A stretch of 64,000 nt of DNA. Origin: Anaerolineales bacterium. GTDB taxonomy: Bacteria > Chloroflexota > Anaerolineae > Anaerolineales > Villigracilaceae. Numbering within the stretch: the first letter of the stretch is position 1; the number at the start of each line of letters is the position of its first letter. Positions 40,865 through 50,100 of this stretch are shown piece by piece. The translations under genes were made by a program, and so were the position numbers. The notes under the pieces were generated by a model, which made no database searches, was not told the DNA's origin, and saw only the letters and a list, made by a program, of their open reading frames with translations. Location of the stretch: positions 20,304 through 84,303 of the forward strand of contig JACMLM010000007.1 of NCBI GenBank assembly GCA_014379595.1. Reading direction: 5' to 3'.

Positions 40865-42131
40865 TCAAGGCTTCCTTTATGGAATTAACAACCGCTTCTC
40901 TCTTAACTGTAACCTGCTCACCATTAATCAGGTTTTTCACCGCCACTTGACCATTCGCCGCCTCATCTGGCCCAATCGTAAGGGCTACTTTGGCCTTCAT
41001 CTTATCCGCAAACTTGAACTGTTTCTGAAGTTTGGCAGGCTCTGGATAACAAAGCACATTTAATCCAGCATTGCGTAACTCTGCAGCCAAAGAATAAGAC
41101 TCACGTAATAAACTTTCATCAAATATTGTTACAAGCACAGATGCAGGGCTGGGAATGAACTCAGGCAGCAAACTTTTCTCTTGCAAGATAATTCCTGTCA
41201 CCACATCACCCATTGCAAAGCCAACCCCTGAAAGCGGCTGTCCGCCAACATCAGCGAGCAGATTATCATAACGTCCGCCGCCCAAAATGGCACGCTTCAA
41301 TGAACCGCTTGTATCAAAAGCTTCAAAGACTGTGCCTGTGTAATATAAAAGTCCGCGCATAATGTTTGGGTCAAACTTAACATAATCTTTTACACCCAAT
41401 GCTTCCAGTGCAGCGAACAGACGCACAAGTTCGTCGCTCTTTTTCCATAGGTCAAAGTTACCCAGAATATCTTTCAACCCATCCAGTTGTTTTTGATTCA
41501 AACCAAGTTCAAGCGCGTATGCATCCCATTTTGCAGATTCCATCTTTGTACGACGATCTACCAGATTGGATACGTCCATTCGTTTTTCAACTACTATTTC
41601 CAATAAGTCGAATTCGGAATCCATCAGACGCCGATTATTCACGTAAATAGCAGCCAGCTCGGGGGTAAGCCCGACCGAGCGTAGGAATGTGGCAGCGACT
41701 GCAATTAATTCAGCATCTGCTTCAGGCGAACTGACTCCCAACATGTCGATATTCCACTGAAAGAATTCGCGGCTGCGTCCTTTTTGCGGCTGCTCATATC
41801 TCCAAAACGGGCCAAACGACCACCAACGCAATGGATATGTTAATTCGTTTTGTTTCGCTGCAATCATACGCGCGAGACTCGGCGTGAGTTCAGGGCGAAG
41901 TGTTACCAGGTCTCCCCCACGATCTTCAAATGTGAATGATTGTTTCTTTACAAGCTCTTCGCCAGATTTTGCGGCGTACAGATCAATTGGTTCAATAAAC
42001 GGTGCATCCCATTCCTGATACCCAAAAGCCTGAGATGCCGCACGAACTTTTTCATAAATGAAATTTCGCAGCGACATTTGTTCGGGGTAAAACTCGCGCG
42101 TGCCTTTAACAGATTGGATTTTGCTTGCCAT
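40857..42131 (-). CDS. hisS: Histidyl-tRNA synthetase
   Basis: VKGTREFYPEQMSLRNFIYEKV, TLRPELTPSLARM, GGGRYDNLLADVGGQPLSGVGFAMG. Confidence 0.94.
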   Translation of the reverse strand: MASKIQSVKGTREFYPEQMSLRNFIYEKVRAASQAFGYQEWDAPFIEPIDLYAAKSGEELVKKQSFTFEDRGGDLVTLRPELTPSLARMIAAKQNELTYPLRWWSFGPFWRYEQPQKGRSREFFQWNIDMLGVSSPEADAELIAVAATFLRSVGLTPELAAIYVNNRRLMDSEFDLLEIVVEKRMDVSNLVDRRTKMESAKWDAYALELGLNQKQLDGLKDILGNFDLWKKSDELVRLFAALEALGVKDYVKFDPNIMRGLLYYTGTVFEAFDTSGSLKRAILGGGRYDNLLADVGGQPLSGVGFAMGDVVTGIILQEKSLLPEFIPSPASVLVTIFDESLLRESYSLAAELRNAGLNVLCYPEPAKLQKQFKFADKMKAKVALTIGPDEAANGQVAVKNLINGEQVTVKREAVVNSIKEALNG

Positions 42132-42311
42132 AGTGACTCCAGTGCGCGAATTCTATCATGAGTTCGAAACGAGCTTTCAAAATTCAGTCATTGAATTTTG
42201 ATTTGAATTGGTATAATTATTAAAGAAATTTTGTAGGGGCGACCCGCCATAATAAAGAAATATATAATGAATCTTGAAGGGTCACCCTTATCCATTATCA
42301 AGGAGAGAAAA

Positions 42312-43112
42312 ATGAAAATTGATTATCAGGAACCCAGCAAAGATCTACTCATGCGGATCGATATCCACGAAAAGTATGGTTCAGCTAATATTGATGCCTG
42401 GACGAACGATCTGCTCAAACCGCAAGCGGGCATGAAAATTTTGGATGTGGGCTGCGGAGCAGGCAAGTTGTCATTTCTATTTAATGAATATACAAAAGGC
42501 GGCGCACAGATCACCGGAGGCGACTTCTCAGAAGAGTTGCTCGATAAAGCCCGTGAGAAAAATAAACAAGTTGGCGCGAACATAGATTTCCAGTTTTTGG
42601 ATTTCAACGAGCCGTTTAACTTCGCAGACAATACATTTGACTTATGTACATCTGCATTCGCTATCTACTATGCATCTGATCTGGACTTTACATTTGGTGA
42701 GGCGCATCGAGTACTTAATTCTGGCGGACGGCTTTTCGTCTCGGGTCCACTGCCTGAAAACAAGCAGATGTTCTATGAAATTATCAAAGAAGCTACGAAT
42801 GCAACCATTCCGCCCATGCCTGGTTCCTCACGCTTCAAAGGTGATATCTTCAATACCATCGACAAAATTTTCGCCAAGACCGAATTACATAAATTCGAGA
42901 ATCATCTTACCTTCCCCGAAGTGGCCCCATTTATCGATTATGTCCGTGCTTCTTTAGGAGAAGACCGCAAGCTGTGGACATCCATGTTCAATGGCAAAGA
43001 TGAATACGAAGCCTTGGTAGGTAAGATCGAAGCTGTTGCCCAAAAATGGCTTGAACGTGATGGCAAACTTGTCATGACCAAAGTTGTTGGCGGAATTCTC
43101 GCAACAAAATAG
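42312..43112 (+). CDS. Class I SAM-dependent methyltransferase
   Basis: KILDVGCGAGKLSF; ATG 42312 preceded by AAGGAGAG. Confidence 0.87.
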   Translation: MKIDYQEPSKDLLMRIDIHEKYGSANIDAWTNDLLKPQAGMKILDVGCGAGKLSFLFNEYTKGGAQITGGDFSEELLDKAREKNKQVGANIDFQFLDFNEPFNFADNTFDLCTSAFAIYYASDLDFTFGEAHRVLNSGGRLFVSGPLPENKQMFYEIIKEATNATIPPMPGSSRFKGDIFNTIDKIFAKTELHKFENHLTFPEVAPFIDYVRASLGEDRKLWTSMFNGKDEYEALVGKIEAVAQKWLERDGKLVMTKVVGGILATK

Positions 43113-43122
43113 AAAGGCTCAT

Positions 43123-43785
43123 ATGGCTAAAAAACTGATCGATCTCAGCCACACCGTTGAACACGGGATGATCACTTACAAAGGATTGCCCGCACCCATC
43201 ATTTGCGATTTTCTTTCCAGGGAAGATTCCAAAAAACACTATGCCGAAGGAACAGAATTCAACATCGGCAAGATCGAATTAGTGGCCAATACCGGAACTT
43301 ATGTAGATAGTCCATTTCACCGATTTGCCGATGGCGTTGACCTCTCCGAGCTGCCGCTTGAGTCATTGGTTAACCTTGATGGAATTGTTATACGTGTGCA
43401 AAACATGGGACAGTCAATTTCAGCTAAGGCTTTCAAGGATATAAATGTAAAAGGAAAAGCTGTGCTTGTGCACACGGATTGGGCTCGTCATTGGCGCACG
43501 GACCAATACTTCGAGGGTCATACATTTCTCACGAAGGATGCAGCAGAATTTTTAGTGGAGTCAGGTGCGGCGTTTGTTGGCATTGATACCTATAACATTG
43601 ACGACACAACGGATGGCGCTCGTCCCGTTCATACAACGCTATTAGGAAATCAAATTCCCATCTGCGAGCATATGTGCGGATTCGAATTACTTCCTGATAC
43701 AGGGTTTAGATTCCATGCTGCGCCTGTCAAAATAAAAGCCATGGGCACTTTTCCTGTGCGGGCTTATGCAGTGTTGGATAAATAA
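43123..43785 (+). CDS. Cyclase family protein (kynurenine formamidase-like)
   Basis: IDLSHTVEHGMITYKGLP, NTGTYVDSPFHRFADGVDLSELPLE. Confidence 0.87.
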   Translation: MAKKLIDLSHTVEHGMITYKGLPAPIICDFLSREDSKKHYAEGTEFNIGKIELVANTGTYVDSPFHRFADGVDLSELPLESLVNLDGIVIRVQNMGQSISAKAFKDINVKGKAVLVHTDWARHWRTDQYFEGHTFLTKDAAEFLVESGAAFVGIDTYNIDDTTDGARPVHTTLLGNQIPICEHMCGFELLPDTGFRFHAAPVKIKAMGTFPVRAYAVLDK

Positions 43786-43790
43786 ATAGT

Positions 43791-44423
43791 ATGGATTTCT
43801 TTGGAAAAAAAGTTTTATTTCTGGGGGCACATCCTGATGATATTGAATTGGGGTGCGGCGCATTACTGCATCATATTGCCAAAAAGACAGATGTTTTATG
43901 CGTTACGCTTTCAGATAATCAAAAGAATCCTGACCTAAAAAAAGTAAAAGATGAACACATCAGGTCAATGAAGGTACTAGGCGTGCCAGAGGAAAAGATC
44001 GTATTTGGCCCGTTCAGCACACGTGTATTTCCAAACTCACGTCAGGATATTCTCGAATACTTTCTAAAATTTCGTAAAGATTTTCAACCTGATCTGATCT
44101 TCACACACAGCAAACAGGATGTGCATCAGGATCACAACACAATGACAGATGAATCTCTGCGGGCATTTCGCGGCATCACCGTGTTAGGCTTTGACGTCGT
44201 CCGCTCCTCGCATGGTTTCTTTCCACATTTTTTGGTAGAAGTTACAGAGGAAGATGTGCACGCCAAGATCAAGGCATTGGCTGAATACGAAACGTATCGT
44301 AATAGGTATTATTTCAATGCTGAGCTAACCCGCTCCATTATGGTAAGGCATGGCGCATTAGCAGAGATGCCATTTGCAGAGGGATTTGATATTTTGAGAA
44401 TTGTCGGCCAGTTTGGTAAATAG
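43791..44423 (+). CDS. PIG-L family deacetylase
   Basis: VLFLGAHPDDIELGCGALL, HSKQDVHQDHNTMTDESLRAFRG. Confidence 0.92.
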   Translation: MDFFGKKVLFLGAHPDDIELGCGALLHHIAKKTDVLCVTLSDNQKNPDLKKVKDEHIRSMKVLGVPEEKIVFGPFSTRVFPNSRQDILEYFLKFRKDFQPDLIFTHSKQDVHQDHNTMTDESLRAFRGITVLGFDVVRSSHGFFPHFLVEVTEEDVHAKIKALAEYETYRNRYYFNAELTRSIMVRHGALAEMPFAEGFDILRIVGQFGK

Positions 44424-44438
44424 AGAAATGAGGCCAAA

Positions 44439-44972
44439 ATGGAATTTAAGACTCTATATCAGGAACTGACTAAGAGCACAGAAATGCTCAAGTCACTGCT
44501 GGCAGGTATCAGTCAGGAAGAAGCGCAAGTAAAACAAAGCCCAGGAAAATGGTCTATTTTAGAAGTCATCTGTCATCTTTATGATGAAGAACGAGAAGAT
44601 TTTCGAGAACACTTGGATTTTATCATTTCGACTTCGCTCAATGCAGGTTTGCGTCGTCAAGATGAAGAATGGCATCCCATTTCTCCCTTTGCATGGGTAA
44701 AGTTGAGAAAATATAATCAGCAAAATTTCACTAAAATGAGAAACAAGTTTTTTAGTGAACGTGAAAAATCATTGCGTTGGTTGAAAAGTTTACGGAAAGT
44801 AGATTGGGAAGCGGAATACAAACGTCGATTGGGAACGATGAGCGCGGGAGATATGTTCTCCGCCTGGGTTGCACATGATAATCTTCATGTTCGACAATTG
44901 GTTGAGCTCAGACGAAGATATATTGAAAGAATTACCAAGCCCTACAAAATTCGATATGCAGGTGACTGGTAA
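44439..44972 (+). CDS. DinB-like family protein
   Basis: SPGKWSILEVICHLYDEEREDF, WVAHDNLHVRQLVELRR. Confidence 0.8.
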   Translation: MEFKTLYQELTKSTEMLKSLLAGISQEEAQVKQSPGKWSILEVICHLYDEEREDFREHLDFIISTSLNAGLRRQDEEWHPISPFAWVKLRKYNQQNFTKMRNKFFSEREKSLRWLKSLRKVDWEAEYKRRLGTMSAGDMFSAWVAHDNLHVRQLVELRRRYIERITKPYKIRYAGDW

Positions 44973-45056
44973 TAGCAAAGACAGTTCTTAAGGCGGGCTA
45001 TCAATGAGTTATTCCATGCTAAACTTCGTACAACAAATTTAAGCCAAGGGATTTAC

Positions 45057-46310
45057 ATGACAAACTCAAAAAACAACTGGGCAGTTCGTTTCTTTACGCT
45101 GTGGACGGGTCAGGCGCTTTCCCTGCTTGGCAGTCAATTGGTGCAATTCGCCATCATTTGGTATCTCACACAAACAACCAATTCTGCCACAACACTTGCC
45201 ATTGCATCCATGATGGGTTTGCTACCGCAAGTTCTGCTTTCTCCATTTATCGGTACATGGGTGGATCGCGGCAATCGCAGATTGATATTAATTGCAGCAG
45301 ATGCGACCGTTGCCGTTGCCACACTTATACTTGCGATCTTGTTCGCACTTGACCTGGCTCAAACATGGCACATTTACGCTGCTCTATTCATACGCGCCGT
45401 AGCAGGAGGTTTTCATCAATCTGCATTTGGTGCATCGGTTGTATTGCTCGTGCCCAAGGAACAACTCGCAAGAGTGCAGGGTTTCAACCAGGCACTATAT
45501 GGCGGGCTAAGTATTATCTCTGCCCCGCTCGGAGCATATCTGCTAGCCGTTTTACCCATGCAAGGTATTCTCTCTATTGATGTTATGACGGCTTTACTGG
45601 CAGTAGCAATTTTGCTCTTTATTCATATTCCACAGCCCGAGCGTAGCGCACAAGCTGAGTCAACGTTCTGGCAAGACTTTGTAGCTGGGTTCCGCTATAT
45701 TATGGCCTGGCGCGGACTTGTCATTTTGCTTGGTTTGGTCATGGTGATCAACTTTTTCTATAGCGCAACTGAACCTTTGACTCCTCTACTGATCACAAAT
45801 CATTTTGGTGGCGGCGCAAATCAGCTTGGCTTGTGGTTATCCATGTTTGCAGTGGGTACACTCCTAGGTGGTTTGATTCTTGGTATGTGGGGTGGATTTA
45901 AAAGCAAGGTTGTCACTGCACAAACTGGTTTAATTCTCACTGGATTAAGCACTGTTGTTGTTGGACTTGTGTCCTCAGATATGTTCGTGGCTGGACTCAT
46001 CGCAAATACAGCTGTTGGATTGCTGCTACCCATTATCAATGGTTCTTTTGGAGCAACATTACAAGCAACAGTCGCACCTGAAATGCAAGGAAGGGTCTTT
46101 GCTTTCATTTTGAGTGCAGCCATGCTTGTTTCACCAATTGCATTAATGATCGCTGGCCCTTTCGCGGATGCATTCGGAATCCAGCTTTGGTTCGTGATCG
46201 CAGGTATTTCGTGTGCAGTGATGGGCGTGGTTGGGTTCTTTATCCCTGATGTAATGGGGATTGAATCGAAAAAAGATTCAATAATCATAACGCCTGAACC
46301 TCAAGAATAA
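45057..46310 (+). CDS. MFS transporter
   Basis: 12-TM-like profile, FTLWTGQALSLLGSQLVQFAIIWYLTQTTNSAT. Confidence 0.88.
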   Translation: MTNSKNNWAVRFFTLWTGQALSLLGSQLVQFAIIWYLTQTTNSATTLAIASMMGLLPQVLLSPFIGTWVDRGNRRLILIAADATVAVATLILAILFALDLAQTWHIYAALFIRAVAGGFHQSAFGASVVLLVPKEQLARVQGFNQALYGGLSIISAPLGAYLLAVLPMQGILSIDVMTALLAVAILLFIHIPQPERSAQAESTFWQDFVAGFRYIMAWRGLVILLGLVMVINFFYSATEPLTPLLITNHFGGGANQLGLWLSMFAVGTLLGGLILGMWGGFKSKVVTAQTGLILTGLSTVVVGLVSSDMFVAGLIANTAVGLLLPIINGSFGATLQATVAPEMQGRVFAFILSAAMLVSPIALMIAGPFADAFGIQLWFVIAGISCAVMGVVGFFIPDVMGIESKKDSIIITPEPQE

Positions 46311-46347
46311 ATTATGACTCACAGAATACTCTGCGGAAAACAGCTTG

Positions 46348-46376
46348 TTGACTTTCATGGTCTAAAATCCTATAAT
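46348..46376 (+). promoter_or_regulatory. Sigma70-type promoter upstream of the TIR gene
   Basis: TTGACT-17 nt-TATAAT, 41 bp before ATG 46418. Confidence 0.7.
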
Positions 46377-46417
46377 GAAGCGATTGGAATGGGACTGTAA
46401 AGTAGAGGTGACCTGAC

Positions 46418-47152
46418 ATGCAAGACTATGAACAGACTATTTTTGTATCGTACGCATGGGGCGGTGAGAGCGAAGAAATCGTAAACCAAATTGACCAGGC
46501 CATGCAAAAGCGGGGAATTAAGATCACGCGTGACAAACGCGACCTAGGATATAAAGGTTCTATAAAAGAGTTTATGGAACGCATTGGGCAGGGAAATTGT
46601 GTGATTCTAGTTGTCAGCGACAAATATTTGCGTTCTCCGAATTGCATGTTTGAACTGGTTGAAATTGCTGAAAACAAGCAATTCCATGATCGCATCTTCC
46701 CAATCGTTCTAGCGGATGCGGACATCTATGATCCAGTCAAACGGCTTGGATATGTAAAATATTGGGAAGAGAAACGAACTGAACTTGCGGATGCAATGAA
46801 AACCGTTGACCCGGCAAACCTACAGGGCATTCGGGATGACATAGACTTATATGATCGCATCAGAGACAAGATATCTGGCTTAGCCAGTACCTTGAAGGAT
46901 ATGAACACTCTCACAGCAGAGATGCATCAAGATGCTAATTTCAGCCATTTATATGATGCCATTGAAAAGAGATTGAAACAAAGTCCTGAAACAGGAAAAG
47001 ACAAGACAAAGGAAGGCATATCTAATTCAGAAGAGAATGTTACGGCTACAAATGGTGGAATAGCCGTGGGTAAAATTCAAATTGGCGGGAATGTAGAAGG
47101 AAGCAATATTGTTATTGGCAACAACAACCAGGTAAATAACAAAAAGAAGTAA
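46418..47152 (+). CDS. TIR-domain protein with C-terminal Gly/Ile-rich signalling-like motif
   Basis: IFVSYAWGGESEEIVNQIDQAMQKRGIKITRDKRDLGYKGSIKEFM..VSDKYLRSPNCMFELVEI; C-terminus GGIAVGKIQIGGNVEGSNIVIGNNNQV. Confidence 0.88.
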   Translation: MQDYEQTIFVSYAWGGESEEIVNQIDQAMQKRGIKITRDKRDLGYKGSIKEFMERIGQGNCVILVVSDKYLRSPNCMFELVEIAENKQFHDRIFPIVLADADIYDPVKRLGYVKYWEEKRTELADAMKTVDPANLQGIRDDIDLYDRIRDKISGLASTLKDMNTLTAEMHQDANFSHLYDAIEKRLKQSPETGKDKTKEGISNSEENVTATNGGIAVGKIQIGGNVEGSNIVIGNNNQVNNKKK

Positions 47153-47178
47153 GCAGAAATCCAGCAGGTTAATAACTC

Positions 47179-50100
47179 ATGGATGACGATCAGAATCAAG
47201 AAGAACAAAAAGTACAAGCTGATAACAACAGCATTGCTGTTGGAAGAATTTCTATTGGTGGTGACCTCAGTGGGAATATCACCATTGGTAATACAGGGTA
47301 TACATCTAAAGAAGTTTCCGTTCTTATCACTCAGATTCAAACTACATTTCAGCCCAAACCACTTGACGGACGTTGTCCGTATAAAGGACTAGATGTCTTC
47401 GAAGAAGAAGATGCCGAATTATTTTTTGGGCGCGAGAAGTTGGTAGATAATCTGGTCAGCCGCGTAAAGGAATCTCGAACAGTATTCATTACCGGTCCAT
47501 CAGGAAGTGGGAAGTCATCTTTAGTGAGAGCAGGGTTGCTTCATGCACTAAAACAAGGGGCGATTAAGAACAGTGATAAATGGTTATATGAGACCATCAA
47601 ACCAGGTAGAAATCCATTGGAAGCATTAGCTTTTGCTTTTTCACGTTTGAAATCACCAGAATTAGGCAATTATTTTAGTCAAAATATACATCAGCCAAAT
47701 GTATTAGATGAGTGTACAGAATCTGTACTGAGTGAGAGAAAAGACCAGCGACTGGTTTTGTTTATTGACCAATTCGAGGAAATTTTTACACAAGTAAGCA
47801 AAGGCATAACCGATGCTTTTCTTCAGTTAATTACAAATTCTGTGTCTAAACAAAACGGGCGCGTCATCATTTTGTTTTGTATGCGTTCAGACTTCCTCCC
47901 AAACTGTGCAACGTACCCTGAACTTAATACACTTCTCAGTCAACAGTTTATTCAGATCGGTGCCATGCAGTCTAATGAATTGGTGAGTGCGATTGCACAA
48001 CCTGCTTTACGAGTAGGCTTACGCATTGACCCAGACCTAGTTGCCCAAATCATTAATGATATGAAAGGTGAGCCAGGCGCATTACCTTTGATGCAATTTG
48101 CATTGAAGGAGTTATTCGATATAGAACAAGCCAAAGGTGGTCTCATCGCGTTGGCCTTGAGTGATTATTTAAAACACGGTGGCATTGACGAAGCATTAGA
48201 ACGACATGCCGACAATTCGCTGGCAAAGTTGAGTGGTCATGAACAACAACTCGCACGAAACATCTTCAGTGCATTGATTGAGATCGGGCGAGGCACGCAG
48301 GATACTCGACGCACAGCTTTGTTTGAAGAATTAATTCCTGCTAGTACAAGTGAAAATGAAATAGAAATAATTGTTCAAAAGCTAGCTGATGCTCGCTTAG
48401 TTACTACTGATGAACAGGCAGGCAAAGATACAATTACGATTTCGCACGAGAAATTAATTGATGCCTGGCCCTGGTTGAAAAAATTGGTAAATGAAAACCG
48501 CGAAGTGATTGCTTTACAAAATGAAATTAATAGCGCCGCCAAAGAATGGGAAGAACACAAACGCGACATTAGTTATTTATATACAGGTGCAAGGTTACTT
48601 AATGCAGATGAACAAGTTAAAAAACAGAACCTTAACTTAAATCAACTGGCAAGAGAATTTGTAAAAGCGGGTCAAGCAAGGAAACGCCGTTCGCAAGGAT
48701 TGCTTTTCTCTGGGTTTTCAGTGGTTTTAATTGTTTCGATTATTGTTTCGGTGCTTTTTAGAAATCAAGCATTAGCGACTCAAGTTGCAAATAATGAAGT
48801 AAATGCCCAAATAGAAATAGCAGAGGCAAATGCAGAAAAAGCGCAAAAACAAGCAGAAATTGCTCTTGCTCGTCAATTAGCATCACAGGCACAATCAATT
48901 TTTAATGAGAGAGATTTCAGACAACAAATTTCTGTATTGTTGGGAATCCAATCTATTAAAATGTATCCAACAGTAAACGCTGCCATCGTAATAAAAAATA
49001 ACATACTCACACACCCAATAGCTAATATCTCTCAAGATGGTCCCATTACCGCTGTTGCATTTAGCCCAGATGGGAAGTATGCCCTTTCAGGCAGCAAAGA
49101 TGGAACTGCACGGATATGGGAAGCTCAAACAGGAACTGAAATTGCTCGCATGCCACATGATGCTTGGGTATATGCTGTTTCCTTCAGCCCAGATGGGAAG
49201 TATGCCCTTTCAGGCAGCAAAGATGGAACTGCGCGAGTTTGGGAAACCCAAACAGGGGTTGAAATTGCTCGCATGACACATGATGGTCTGGTGCACACGG
49301 CAACTTTCAGCCCTGATGGAAAGTATATTGTTTCGGGTAGTGATGATAGAACTGCGCGAGTTTGGGAAACCCAAACAGGGGTTGAAATTGCTCGCATGAC
49401 ACACGAAAATTCGGTTGTTGCTGTTTCCTTCAGCCCAGATGGAAAGTATGTTCTTTCAAGCAGTGAGGATAGAACTGCGCGGGTTTGGGAAGCTCAAACG
49501 GGAGTTGAAATTGCTCGCATGACATATGAAAGTTGGGTACTTACTGTCATTTTCAGTCCAGATGGAAAGTATGTCATCTCGGGTAGCAGTAGTGGAATTG
49601 CACAGGTATGGGAAACCCAAACAGGAGATGAAATTGCTCGCATGTCTCATAATGGTTGGGTATATGCTGTTGCCTTCAGCCCAGGTGGAAAGTATGTCCT
49701 TTCAAGTGGTCAGGATGGACTTGTATTGGTTTGGGAAGCTCAAACAGGGGTTGAAATTGCGCGCATGTCCAATGAAAGTTTGGTCCATACGGCAACTTTC
49801 AGCCCAGATGGAAGGTATGTCCTTTCAGGCAGTGAAGATGGAACTGCAAGAGTTTGGGAAACTCAAACGGGAGTTGAAATTGCTCGCATGACACATGAAA
49901 TTTCGGTTGCTGTTGTTGCCTTCAGCCCAGATGGAAAGTATGCTATTTCAGGCAGTGAGGATGGAATTGCACGGGTTTGGGAAGCTCAAGCAAGCAATGA
50001 AATTGCACACATGTCTCATGAAGGTTCGGTCTATACAGTTGCCTTCAGCCCAGATGGAAAATATATCCTTTCAGGTGGTAATGATGGAACTGCACGAATA

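Noticed and set aside
42231-42256. TGTAGGGGCGACCCGCC, resembling a fragment of a dispersed palindromic repeat
   Set aside because: Only one arm is present in this window; copy number cannot be judged without the genome.
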